Assembly (NCBI GenBank): GCA_032718475.1
Contig: JAUCBJ010008717.1
Location: 33,105 to 97,104, forward strand
Length of the DNA: 64,000 bases
Direction of reading: 5' to 3'
Origin: Nemertoderma westbladi
Taxonomy: Eukaryota > Xenacoelomorpha > Nemertodermatida > Nemertodermatidae
Shown one piece after another: positions 9,158 to 18,400 of this stretch. The notes below the pieces were generated by a model that had not been told where the DNA came from, searched no databases, and was given only the letters and a program-made list of their open reading frames with translations. The position numbers and the translations under genes are program-made. Positions within the stretch are counted from its first letter, which is position 1; each line of letters begins with the position of its first letter.

Positions 9158-9610
9158 ATGTTATCTACAGAGGACCTTGATATGTTTCCAGTGGGTGGTC
9201 ACTATTTGGGCGCGTTTCCAGCTAACAAATTACCTAAATTAGATAATAATAAGCGGCGGGATTATGGCTTGATAGTAAATACTGATAAACAGCATCTACC
9301 TGGGATTCATTGGATCGCTATATATATACGAGATAATGAGGCAGAAGTATTTGATTCGTTTGGACCAAAATATCCAAACAGATGCATCGAAAAATGGCTT
9401 GAGAAAAATTCCGCAAGGTGGCGTACTACACGCAAACAATTTCAAGACCCTAGACGGACCACATGCGGCCTGTACTGTCTCTATTACTTAGTAAATCGTA
9501 TTCACACAATCTATCCAATGAGGGCGTTTACAAATAATGTGGAAATCAATGAAATTATATTATATAAATGGCTTGTTAATTATTATAAATTAAACCAACA
9601 AACTTTGTAA
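9158..9610 (+). CDS. PRO: Adenain/Ulp1-like cysteine protease (150 aa)
   Basis: The catalytic set is visible: His51 in GIHWIAIYI, Asp66 in EVFDSFG, Gln96 as the oxyanion residue and Cys103 in TTCGLYCLYY, with the 7-residue Gln-Cys spacing of the adenovirus protease. The length is short, as in other Polinton proteases. The enzyme would mature capsid precursors inside the particle. It begins two bases after the major capsid stop, which fits co-expression with virion proteins. All key residues are kept, so it could be active. Confidence 0.92.
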   Translation: MLSTEDLDMFPVGGHYLGAFPANKLPKLDNNKRRDYGLIVNTDKQHLPGIHWIAIYIRDNEAEVFDSFGPKYPNRCIEKWLEKNSARWRTTRKQFQDPRRTTCGLYCLYYLVNRIHTIYPMRAFTNNVEINEIILYKWLVNYYKLNQQTL

Positions 9611-9645
9611 TTAATCATTTAGCTTGTTTTTGTTTATCAAATAAA

Positions 9646-10236
9646 ATGGATAATATTATTTTTGTTGATTTTCAATATTATAAGATAGACAATAAGGAGT
9701 ATCCGGTAGTATTTAAAGAATTTGCAATATACGATTCTAATTACACCAAAACTAATGTAAAGACGTTTTTAATTAAAGGCCCCCCTAATATTAAGTTATC
9801 AGCTTTAGATACAGCTCACGTAAACAATTTACGAGATATGGGTTCTCACTTGCCCTGGGACTACGGAGACATTTCTCAAGATGACTTTATAAAATATATG
9901 AAGAGACATTTAAAATATAAAAAAAACATTTATGTATTTGGGTTGATGAAGCGGGCAATATTAGTTTCCCAACTCGATGTTCTCGAGCCAAATTCGGTGG
10001 AGAAATTGGGAATATATAAGCAATATCACGATTATTTAACACCTTGTCGATTTCACGATCGAATCACTACAGTATGCGCGTTCCACTTAAACATAAGGGA
10101 TAACTGTCTGCGATACTGCTCAGCAAAACGTGTTGGTTGGTTTGAGGCTCTACACTTTTTCTTGAGAAAGCGTTTAACTGCGACTGATGTCGATGATAAA
10201 CAGAAAGAAGTAACTGCGGTGGAAGATGTACTGTAG
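9646..10236 (+). CDS. Polinton protein of unknown function, possibly RNase H-fold (196 aa)
   Basis: The N-terminus IIFVDFQYYK, then FKEFAIYD and TFLIKGPP, resembles a family seen often in invertebrate transposons whose first strand carries an Asp-Phe/Leu-Gln motif. That layout recalls the first acidic residue of DEDD/RNase H-fold nucleases, but I cannot place the remaining catalytic residues. The second half has a Cys/His cluster (TPCRFHD, VCAFHLN, CLRYC) that could bind zinc. It is the last gene of the rightward arm, and AATAAA at 10292 would end its transcript. Function is uncertain. Confidence 0.6.
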   Translation: MDNIIFVDFQYYKIDNKEYPVVFKEFAIYDSNYTKTNVKTFLIKGPPNIKLSALDTAHVNNLRDMGSHLPWDYGDISQDDFIKYMKRHLKYKKNIYVFGLMKRAILVSQLDVLEPNSVEKLGIYKQYHDYLTPCRFHDRITTVCAFHLNIRDNCLRYCSAKRVGWFEALHFFLRKRLTATDVDDKQKEVTAVEDVL

Positions 10237-10291
10237 GTTTACTCTAAGCATGTAATGTAATGTGATGGGATAATATAATTGTTTTAATGTC

Positions 10292-10297
10292 AATAAA
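10292..10297 (+). promoter_or_regulatory. Poly(A) signal ending the rightward arm
   Basis: AATAAA lies 56 bases after the stop of the 196-aa gene, at the edge of the convergent spacer. Confidence 0.6.
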
Positions 10298-10344
10298 AAT
10301 AATAAAAACATTAAAATCTATTTTTTATATCTCAGTTTACACAA

Positions 10345-10388
10345 ACACACACACACACACACCCACACACACACACACACACACACAC
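10345..10388. repeat. (CA)n microsatellite
   Basis: About 22 CA dinucleotides with one interruption (CCC near 10362). The frames it opens are not genes. Confidence 0.95.
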
Positions 10389-10599
10389 CGATGGTCGGTG
10401 GTTGTATCAGAGTTTAACTGTAGAACGACAGAATGGCCCCTCCGACAGCAACCCCAGAGCTTTAGCGTTACCAGTACCGTAGTTACTAATAATAAAATTA
10501 AGTTGAGATGCTGGGTTTGTGAATACAGCATTAGAGGAGGCCTACCTAACAATAGGGCTACTGGTACCGGCACGGTAGCACTCTTGTACCTGTATCTTT

Positions 10600-11070
10600 G
10601 ATTAGCATTGTACTGCAGTACCGGTACGACAGTACCTGCAGTAACAAACTAGGCTAATGTATACAATATCGTGAGCTAGTTACAATCAGATGTGTACGCA
10701 GTCAGCCATGTTGTGGGGATGCGGTCAACCTCACAGCTCCTATCCACAACTGTCATCCACTTTATCAGTACAGCAGTAATCTGATGCAATAGCATTTGTT
10801 TTTTTTTTTTCACCTATAAGGATACTGCTGTCTACCCGAATCTTGATTAGCATAGGCCTACTGCTGTCATAACCTAGATTACATGCAGGAGTCTCACATA
10901 TAGGGATTAGATTGCCTACCTAAACAATACAGTACTGCAGTACTGCAGTGCGGTACCGGTACTACTGTATTAATGTAACAGCACCCGCAGTAACAAACTA
11001 AACCATTGTATACAATATCGTGAGTCGGATATAATCAGATGTGTACACAGTCATGGGATGCGGTCAATCA
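10600..11070. repeat. Imperfect tandem duplication, period about 349 bp
   Basis: GTAACAAACTA at 10641 recurs at 10990, followed in both copies by TGTATACAATATCGTGAG, then ATCAGATGTGTAC and GGGATGCGGTCAA. Both copies contain TACCGGTAC and CTGCAGTAC words. The block fills the spacer between the converging Polinton arms. Confidence 0.8.
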
Positions 11071-11100
11071 CGCAGTCAGAGCAGCATCGCTGCCAGCCTC

Positions 11101-11310
11101 GCAACCAGCCTCGCGGCACGCAGCAGCCTCGCAACCAGCCTCGCGGCACGCGGCAGCCTCGCAACCAGCCTCGCGGCACGCGGCAGCCTCGCAACCAGCC
11201 TCGCGGCACGTGGCAGCCTCGCAGCCAGCCTCGCGGCACGCGGCAGCCTTGCAACCAGCCTCGCGGCACGTGGCAGCCTCGCAGCCAGCCTCGCGGCACG
11301 CGGCAGCCTC
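11101..11310. repeat. 30-bp minisatellite, seven units
   Basis: Seven 30-bp units containing CAGCCTCGCGGCACG, with a few substitutions. All six frames are open across it because 30 is a multiple of 3. The predicted Ala/Ser-rich and Arg/Gln-rich peptides are therefore artefacts. It is much more GC-rich than the Polinton genes on either side. Confidence 0.95.
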
Positions 11311-11452
11311 GCAGTTGATCATGCTGTCAGCCAGCCAGCTACGCAGCTAGGCACGCAGTCAGCCCGTGAGAGTCATGCTTATTCAAACGAGGTTAGTTTT
11401 CCCTAACTACCGATAGATTGATTGAAAAATAATAATGTTTAATTTTCACCTT

Positions 11453-11998
11453 CTAATCACCAACACCTAAAGTCACAACACCAAACATTAATAAATAATT
11501 AACAAGTTTACTAAATATAGGGTAATAAATGTGAAATTTGCTAGGTGAACACATTAAAGTACATTTACCAGTATGAAAACAGCAAATGACTACGGTATTA
11601 TTTATTCTTATTTTGCAATTATTAAAAATTTCAGGTTCATATATAACTTGAAGTTGCACATTATCAAAGACAACATAAAACCCAGTATTGTTTATCAATA
11701 ACCTATAGACTACAGACTTAATACTAAAAATATAAGTACATAAATTAACAGATTTTAAAATCAAATTAATACTAGTTTTATCAAATATATGTTTTTTTAC
11801 TTTTTGGAAATTATACTTACTGCCTAATAATGTAATACGACCATTTTTAAATATTAATAATGTGGCACCAAATATCTTATATATAAACTGATTTGGTTTG
11901 AGTATGTGTTTACCAGATAATTGATTTTTTAATTCTTTAAAATTAATCGCTGACACTTGCTGACAACTTACATTCTTATTGACTATCTGATAGTTCAT
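11453..11998 (-). CDS. TBP-like protein (TATA-binding-protein fold), Polinton-encoded (181 aa)
   Basis: Two half-repeats resemble TBP. The first has ATLLIFKNGRITLLGSK at residues 45-61, like the LIF-sG-k-v-TGAK strand pair of TBP repeat 1. The second has YEPEIFNNCKIRI at 120-132, then VVICCFHTGKCTLMCSPSK, like YEPELFPG, then LIFxSGKxVLTGAK of repeat 2. It ends in a helix (FHIYYPIFSKLVNYLL) like the last TBP helix. The length equals a bare TBP core. Its start overlaps the end of the PolB gene by 23 bases in another frame, so both share the leftward arm. It may direct transcription of the element's own promoters. The fold is my reading of motifs and has not been tested by a search. Confidence 0.65.
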   Translation of the reverse strand: MNYQIVNKNVSCQQVSAINFKELKNQLSGKHILKPNQFIYKIFGATLLIFKNGRITLLGSKYNFQKVKKHIFDKTSINLILKSVNLCTYIFSIKSVVYRLLINNTGFYVVFDNVQLQVIYEPEIFNNCKIRINNTVVICCFHTGKCTLMCSPSKFHIYYPIFSKLVNYLLMFGVVTLGVGD

Positions 11999-14900
11999 TG
12001 TTTGGCTCCCGATAAATAGGTATATTGTTTTTTTTCATAGGTTTTTCAACCTTTGTTTGATAGTGACCCCAGGGAAGCGAATGATTTTTATTAATCCAAT
12101 AAAGTTTATCATCAAATGCGCTGAGAGCAAACTTATCACGTGCTATAGTATACACTTTGTGTAATTTGCTCTGAAATTGATGTATTTCTTTTGCGATTTC
12201 TTCGTTTGAGTTATATGCCCTCAAATAATCTTCGTGGCAAATATTTTTATCCACGACAGCTCTTGTTATTCCTTTTGCTCTACGAATATTGGAATCATTC
12301 CATTCCAAAATTGAATATAACTTTGGTCTTAAAAATACCGCTTGTTTAATTTCACGTGAGGCTAGTTCGTCTTTGCAGTAATAGAGCTTGGATTTATTTT
12401 TATCACTGTAGAGTGGGTGATCCTTGGGGTAATTGGATGTATCTAAAATATTATTTTTAATTAAGGCTTTTAAAAAATTATTCTGCGATGTGTTATAGTA
12501 ACAACCTATTAAAGAGTCCGTATCTGATGCTACAATTTCAATACGGCAGTTTAATTCTTTCTCAATAGGTAGCAATTTATCGTAATACAACTCATACATA
12601 TCCAATTTAGCCAAGTCCAACACAGTACTACCTATATAGACCGGCTTATCGAGAGTTACAGAGTCTTTCACTAATAAATGTCCCGATAAGGAATCGTTAT
12701 AAATCATGAAATTTTCGTGATTTATACGTTTGACTAACAAATCGCATTTTTCTTTACTATTAGCGATACGAAAGTTGCATCGGTCCCTTATCTTTTCAAT
12801 CGTTTTTCCAAATAAAGAATTATTCAGAAGCTTCGCGACAGCTGTTTCAATATAACTTTTTGCTAGCCGCCTTTGATTAATATTTAAATCGATGTAATTT
12901 TTAAATACAAATTCTTGTTGAAAAGAATATAATTTATGTAGTTTAGTAACAATTAATCCATGTTTTATATAAAATTTTAACAGTTTTAAATTTACATGAT
13001 AGAATTCCTTATCGAATTGTGTCAACATAAGTTTTGGAACACACATCTTATAATTGCTATTAGTGCCTCTTTGTTTACAAACATTGTTATATTGTTCCCT
13101 CATATATGGTGAAAGCATTGTCTCATTTATACTTAAATGTTCTGGGGCTAAGGGTAGTTCTAATGTACGATCGTGAATATCTTTGGGATATTTCAAATCG
13201 CAAATTAAGAAAAACCCAATATCCCCTTCAGTATCGAGATTTGATAAATATTTTATCAGTTCTTCTGGAGCAGCATTCTCTAAATATGTAACGTTGACTT
13301 GTTCAAAACCTGAAACAGGTAGCTTTTTACTTAAATTACCAGAATACAAGGAATTAGAATCTATATTGAAAATATGACACTCTTCCTTGCTTGGATCATA
13401 ATTATCAGTATCTGGTATATTTGATTCTATGTAATGCTTTCGACAGAATGAAACCCCTCCTCTAATAGAGGCTTCAAAATCTCTATATGTTTGGTAATCT
13501 TTTATTAATGTTAACTTACATTTATTGTATTTCAGGGCGCAATCATAAGTGAAAGCTGCGATACTACAATAATAAACTACTTCTAATTCGTAGTTTTGTC
13601 TACACACTCTCCTAAAGTTCTCAAATATATCAGCGAGGAGACAAACATCGAGTTTTAAGTATGCTAAAAGATAATCCTTGAGATTCACACAGTCAAACTG
13701 ACTCCATGATGCGTTGGCGAAACTATATTCCTCGGGTGTACAGGTATTTTGTGTTAATTTACTATAAAATTTGTCTATTGATGGTAATTTCGAATCATTG
13801 AATTTATTTAAATCTGTCAGATACTCGTAGGGAAATATACCTTTTCGTTTAATTGTTGCATTATTTAAATTTGGATAAAAATATTTCATTTGCTGTTCAG
13901 TAATTGGTAGAACTGATGTTATATCCTCGCTGTCTATATCCTTTGTTGAACAATCAACTAAAGTACTTAGGGAAAAGGATAAAAATTGATATGTGTCTAA
14001 GACACGTAGCTCGATTTTAGTTGTTGACCCTTTCACTGGTATATGCATGCTTAGTGAAATATACCTTTCAGAATTTTTAGGGATTACCTTTATATCCCAA
14101 TCGGAATATCTATTGTTGGTAAAACCAACTTGTAAAAGAAAATGCAAATCGTAGAGATTGCAGTTGTGTGCAGCGAGTATATACATGTGTCGTTTCAATG
14201 ATAAAGAGCGGTTACATGCGTTACAAGCAGCTGCTATATAGTTACCAGTAATATGTGAGTGATGTTTATTTTTCTCAGACTTATCCTTAAATAAAACATT
14301 GCAATAAAAGCAAGTTTTAGCTTTCCAAAAACTTAACTTATCTACGTCGTTTAGTATCATTTTTTCATGTGTATGATCTTCTGCCCACTTATATAATTGG
14401 GTGATGTCATTATATACAGAGTCTAAAAAGTCTTGAATACAGTTGTTGTCGATTGTTTTTGTAAAGGTCTTCAAATAAAATTTTGGTGGATTGATTAATT
14501 CACTACTAGGAACAATTAAATAACTTACAGCGCATGGAATATGATTCTGAATAAATTTACTGTTGGTGGCTGGCTCCAAAATAGATTCTATGTCAAAATA
14601 TATTACAAACAATGCTGGTAATGTTCTGTCTAAATTTCTAAAGCTAATGTGAGTTCTTTTTTCAGACGGTAGCTTCTCAACTTGACTTTTTCCTCGATAA
14701 CAAGTAAGACGGTGACGTTCTAGAACATCCTTGCTGTAGAAAGGCGACAAACACCGTTCACAAAATTTCCTACATCCAATATGCTTACTTCTTGTATTCA
14801 TCATGCGATTCAAGTTAGTTATGCAAACATAATGTGATTGTTTACTCGTATTCTTATTTTTTACAAGTAATATATTCAATAACTCTTTATCTGGAGTGAT

Positions 14901-16001
14901 TTTACTAAATGGTGCCTGTCTTAATATAGATACTCGATTGTTCTCGTAGAGTAATAAATTAATTATATATGCTGAATTCTGTTTTTCAAAAAGTTTAATT
15001 GCAAGCGGCCATTCTGTTGGATAATCTTTGTTCCCGTTGTCAAAAATGAAATGACTCATATAATTTTTGTACTGCGAAGTACGATATTTGTGATCTTTCA
15101 CTTTGCAACTAAATTTTGTAGCTATAATTGCCCATTTAAAACAATCATTATCAGCCGTTTGTATATTTATAACACATTTTTTATCTGATAGAGCCTTAGG
15201 TAACTCCATATATCCGTGTCCCTTATATAGTAACGACCTACACTTGGATTCAGCTACTTTAATTTCAACCCTTAATAAAGATTTAACGCGCCACCCTGAG
15301 CCACGAGTGTTAAACATGGCTATTTTTTGCATTAATTTTTCTAATACATACTCAAACCATGTGTCAAAACTTTCATGTGAATCTACGGTATTAACTGCAC
15401 CGCCTGAAGAACTAAAATAGAAAGCTTCTTCTTGATCACCCTCTGAAAAATGTGATCGATACATGAGTATATTCACACCTAGCCAGGGTCTAAGTACATT
15501 CATTTCGCTAAGTTTTCCTAATAATAAAGTTTGGATGTGAGGTAGAATTTTAATTAATGATGAATGAATATCAGGAAAATCTTCATCATCTGGAAGATTG
15601 TAAACATAGATTTCTAAACGGTTATCGTGTGCGGCTCGTTCGATGTTAAAAATTGATGAACCTTGACCAGATTTCAGTCTTTTTCTAGATACCATAGTAT
15701 TGTTTTGGTTCCGTTGTGGTGGTGGTGGTCTAACATGATAATAACGTTGGTGACAGTCGTGACGTAAGTAATTCTCATATAAATACTCTTTATTACAAGT
15801 AGGGCAAGTTTTTTCATACACGCAAAACTTCATTTCTTTACATCCCGTAGTCGACTCATGTCGTTTACATATTTCTTCACGTGAACATTTCACACGACAA
15901 TTAAAACAATTGTATTCTTCAAAATGAGATTTCACATGTGTTAAATAATTTCGTTTAGAAATTTGAAGAGGACAAAATGGACATTTTAATTGTTTATCCA
16001 T
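11976..16001 (-). CDS. POLB: DNA polymerase B, protein-primed type, with zinc-finger N-terminus and endonuclease VII-like insert (1341 aa)
   Basis: N-terminal C2H2-like zinc fingers occupy about 7-85. A region at 280-400 with an NDCFKWAI motif and a later HYVCITNL recalls a papain/OTU-like Cys-His arrangement. A second zinc cluster lies at 410-434. The exonuclease domain begins with FDIES (Asp470, Glu472), and the Exo III motif YLLAYLKLDV is at about 777-786. A His-Me endonuclease VII-like module at 564-603 has CxxC, HSHITG and CNAC. Polymerase motif A is DSNSLYS at 881, motif B KLLNNSLFG at 1057 and motif C ASDTDSL at 1158. It would copy the element using a terminal protein primer. All catalytic motifs are intact and there is no break. 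Confidence 0.95.
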   Translation of the reverse strand: MDKQLKCPFCPLQISKRNYLTHVKSHFEEYNCFNCRVKCSREEICKRHESTTGCKEMKFCVYEKTCPTCNKEYLYENYLRHDCHQRYYHVRPPPPQRNQNNTMVSRKRLKSGQGSSIFNIERAAHDNRLEIYVYNLPDDEDFPDIHSSLIKILPHIQTLLLGKLSEMNVLRPWLGVNILMYRSHFSEGDQEEAFYFSSSGGAVNTVDSHESFDTWFEYVLEKLMQKIAMFNTRGSGWRVKSLLRVEIKVAESKCRSLLYKGHGYMELPKALSDKKCVINIQTADNDCFKWAIIATKFSCKVKDHKYRTSQYKNYMSHFIFDNGNKDYPTEWPLAIKLFEKQNSAYIINLLLYENNRVSILRQAPFSKITPDKELLNILLVKNKNTSKQSHYVCITNLNRMMNTRSKHIGCRKFCERCLSPFYSKDVLERHRLTCYRGKSQVEKLPSEKRTHISFRNLDRTLPALFVIYFDIESILEPATNSKFIQNHIPCAVSYLIVPSSELINPPKFYLKTFTKTIDNNCIQDFLDSVYNDITQLYKWAEDHTHEKMILNDVDKLSFWKAKTCFYCNVLFKDKSEKNKHHSHITGNYIAAACNACNRSLSLKRHMYILAAHNCNLYDLHFLLQVGFTNNRYSDWDIKVIPKNSERYISLSMHIPVKGSTTKIELRVLDTYQFLSFSLSTLVDCSTKDIDSEDITSVLPITEQQMKYFYPNLNNATIKRKGIFPYEYLTDLNKFNDSKLPSIDKFYSKLTQNTCTPEEYSFANASWSQFDCVNLKDYLLAYLKLDVCLLADIFENFRRVCRQNYELEVVYYCSIAAFTYDCALKYNKCKLTLIKDYQTYRDFEASIRGGVSFCRKHYIESNIPDTDNYDPSKEECHIFNIDSNSLYSGNLSKKLPVSGFEQVNVTYLENAAPEELIKYLSNLDTEGDIGFFLICDLKYPKDIHDRTLELPLAPEHLSINETMLSPYMREQYNNVCKQRGTNSNYKMCVPKLMLTQFDKEFYHVNLKLLKFYIKHGLIVTKLHKLYSFQQEFVFKNYIDLNINQRRLAKSYIETAVAKLLNNSLFGKTIEKIRDRCNFRIANSKEKCDLLVKRINHENFMIYNDSLSGHLLVKDSVTLDKPVYIGSTVLDLAKLDMYELYYDKLLPIEKELNCRIEIVASDTDSLIGCYYNTSQNNFLKALIKNNILDTSNYPKDHPLYSDKNKSKLYYCKDELASREIKQAVFLRPKLYSILEWNDSNIRRAKGITRAVVDKNICHEDYLRAYNSNEEIAKEIHQFQSKLHKVYTIARDKFALSAFDDKLYWINKNHSLPWGHYQTKVEKPMKKNNIPIYREPNNELSDSQ

Positions 16002-16567
16002 CTCTTTATTATCCTAAAAACAATTTAAAATTAATATGAATATTGTTATATATATATATATATAATCAAATAAATTCATAAGCTACTCAACACAAATAAA
16101 ATATAATATCTAAACTTTAATTAATTTAATATTTTCAGAATGAGATCGATTGAATCAGTTGAGCTCTTTATATATATATATATATTTCAAGTTTCTACTT
16201 ATACCAACCAATCATAAATAACAGTTACATTGGAAACTAATATCATAAATAAAGTTGCTTTTACAACTGAATTCTTTATAATAAAATCAAGTCTAAACCA
16301 AGATGTGCCTAATGCGTTTTTAATTTTCATTGATAAAGTAGGTTTTACATGCAAATGTTTTATTATGGTGGTGTAAACTCACACATTTACATGCGAATGT
16401 TTTATACCTAATCCCGTGCTCACATTAAATATAAACTATCACCAATATTTACTCAATAAAGTCACCTTTACATGCAAATACTTTATAATAATCACGCTTT
16501 GTGATAAAAAGTTACCTTTACAAGTCAGTGTGAAACTGAAAAAGAAAAGTCTCTAGTTAATAATAAA
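16002..16567. promoter_or_regulatory. Spacer upstream of PolB with octamer-type repeats
   Basis: The PolB promoter must lie in this 566-base stretch. Octamer motifs ATGCAAAT occur at 16349-16356 and 16472-16479, with the variant ATGCGAAT at 16391-16398. Each sits in TTTACATGCnAATnnTTTAT, preceded by AATAAAGT-like sequence. Related half-modules occur at about 16252 (AAAGTTGCTTTTACA) and 16509 (AAAGTTACCTTTACA). Two (TA)n tracts lie at about 16050 and 16170. ATGCAAAT is the classic POU/Oct-1 site. Use by a host POU factor is inference. Confidence 0.55.
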
Positions 16568-17614
16568 TCAATCTGATACTGTTTTTATATGTTCCTTATT
16601 GTAATCTGCTACCTCTTCACTTGCTTTTGTAACTTTTATTTTCTTTGTAGGTATAGAATCATTGTTGGGAATGGAAGATGTTTGAGATGTAGATCTGCGC
16701 TTTCTATCACTCGAGGTCTCTTCGATGTATGTCTTTGGATTAAATGTGGATGAAACTACTTCTGGAAATGACTTATTATCCTTAAACTTCCAAGTTGGTG
16801 GATATAGAATCACGAAACCGTCTGCTATATCAGTTGATGAAACCTTTAACATCATATCGTAGAGAAACTCTATATATGGTATGTCTTTATCGTAATGTAA
16901 CTGTAAATATTTGCTTTCCTTGTCTGTAATAATTACTTTTTTTTCTTGTACATTTATTTTTACTTTAAGTCGGTCAGATAAAGCTACTTTATCGTCCGTA
17001 TCTAGCTCTGAAAAGACACCTTCGTTACTAATTTCATAATTCCATTCAAACCACAATGAATTTACTTCCGATGCTGTTAAGTTAAACCCATTATAATACC
17101 TAAGACCAATAGCATCAGAATATCTAGCTGAAATCTCCCATAGTCCCATATAAGTCGCTCCTTTATATTTGCTTACAAAACCAACAAAAGATGGGTTGGT
17201 TAAATTAACAACATAACACTGATTTATTATTTCGAGTGGTGGTGATAACAATTCTAATATTTCTGTCTTACTCTGAAGCAATAAATTAATGAGTGATTTG
17301 TTTAGAATTTGACATTTGCCTTGCTTCTGAATATATACGTTTTCAGTAATAACACAGGTGGAAATATTTAACTTTCCTCTTGTAAATTCTATATTAGGAT
17401 AAATATTACCTCTTGAAACTGGTGATTCCTTTTGTCGGTTGAATAATATTTCTAAGACATCTAGAAGGTAGAGTGTATCCTGGTAAGAGAAGCATGTTGT
17501 TACATTGCTATCGCTTGAGAGTAATATAAAGTACTTGCCATAAACAATACTACAGGTATATTTATTAAATGTAAATTTCCAAGTATTGCTTGAAGTTTTT
17601 TTAAATAAATCCAT
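16568..17614 (-). CDS. Polinton protein of unknown function with C-terminal NLS-like tail (348 aa)
   Basis: First gene of the leftward arm, divergent from the right TIR. The N-terminus (FKKTSSNTWKFTFNKYTCSI) starts an alternating strand pattern. Residues up to about 290 read as mixed alpha/beta with no recognised catalytic motif. The tail (about 300-348) is Ser/Thr-rich with the basic clusters DRKRRST and TKKIKVTK, typical of nuclear localisation signals. Its place ahead of PolB suggests an early replication or transcription role, such as a terminal or DNA-binding protein. That is inference from position and tail only. The frame is fully open. Confidence 0.7.
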   Translation of the reverse strand: MDLFKKTSSNTWKFTFNKYTCSIVYGKYFILLSSDSNVTTCFSYQDTLYLLDVLEILFNRQKESPVSRGNIYPNIEFTRGKLNISTCVITENVYIQKQGKCQILNKSLINLLLQSKTEILELLSPPLEIINQCYVVNLTNPSFVGFVSKYKGATYMGLWEISARYSDAIGLRYYNGFNLTASEVNSLWFEWNYEISNEGVFSELDTDDKVALSDRLKVKINVQEKKVIITDKESKYLQLHYDKDIPYIEFLYDMMLKVSSTDIADGFVILYPPTWKFKDNKSFPEVVSSTFNPKTYIEETSSDRKRRSTSQTSSIPNNDSIPTKKIKVTKASEEVADYNKEHIKTVSD

Positions 17615-18315
17615 AATTAGAATGAAAACTATTTTGAAAAATAAAAACTAAATAAATGATTATTAGATTGTAAAACTTCTGTTTATATGGTTGCTTTAAT
17701 ACAGCAGAGTGACTTACAGTGAGGAATATAGTAGATTCGTGTAACAGATGCAACGTGTACAGCTAAATTTATTACATTAGCGTGAGTTAGAGAGTGAAAT
17801 AGCAGTAACGTGTAACAGATGCAACGTAATCAATGCTAGCCCTATCATTCTAACTTATATTCAACTTAGTTGATCGATCAGTTACATCGATAAAATAAAT
17901 CGATTATTATTAATAGTCGAATTAATGTATTCTACGCTATAGTAATTATGTTAAGGAACTAGATGCTATTTATAAACATCTGCTACCACTGATGAAGATG
18001 AAGAATTCAATGACTATGGTATAACTCGGATATTTATCGCCTTTTTCTCTCGAGGTTGGATGGAAGAGTGATTGGTGAGTTGTGAGGAGTTATATTGGTC
18101 CCGGGTTCGAACCCTGTTGAATATTTTGTTATCTGAAAAATTGCAAAATTAAATTTAGTTACTGGTGAAAAATAGTAGAAGTTACCTGTAGACATCTCTA
18201 GCATCTGTAAGATAAAGGTGGTTGGTGAATATGAAAAATACTGGTTGTTGAAAAATTGCGAAATGAAAAATAGTAGAAGTTACCTGTAGACACCTCTGAA
18301 CACCTGTAAAATAAA
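17615..18315. other. Spacer between the 348-aa gene and the right TIR
   Basis: About 700 bases with no gene. It contains a tRNA-like B box (GGGTTCGAACCC, 18103-18114) and the first two of three imperfect tandem copies of the TIR inner edge (about 18130-18400, with GAAAAATAGTAGAAGTTACCTG in each). The region around 17740-17830 repeats CGTGTAACAGATGCAACGT. Confidence 0.6.
18050..18120 (+). other. tRNA-like fragment (possible SINE head)
   Basis: A near-perfect B box GGTTCGAACCC follows an A-box-like AGAGTGATTGGTGAG about 40 bases upstream, in tRNA-like spacing. The acceptor stem does not pair convincingly, so a functional tRNA is unlikely. A tRNA-derived SINE remnant is the better guess. Confidence 0.35.
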
Positions 18316-18400
18316 GGTTGGTGAAAAATTGCGATTTGAAAAATAGTAGAAGTTACCTGATGCTAAGTGTAGACACCCGAACACCTGTAAAATAAAGGTT
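18130..18400. repeat. Imperfect tandem repeat at the inner edge of the right TIR
   Basis: Three copies contain AAAAATAGTAGAAGTTACCTG, followed by GTAGACA and then CCTGTAAAATAAAGG-type sequence, with a spacing of about 85-115 bases. The left TIR has only the outermost copy, so the extra copies arose on this side or were lost on the other. Confidence 0.7.

Noticed and set aside
11039-11406. Several overlapping ORFs on both strands
   Set aside because: The 30-bp minisatellite keeps all six frames open; not coding evidence. It is also not a CRISPR array: there are no spacers.
18050-18120. Functional tRNA gene
   Set aside because: Good B box but no convincing cloverleaf or acceptor stem.
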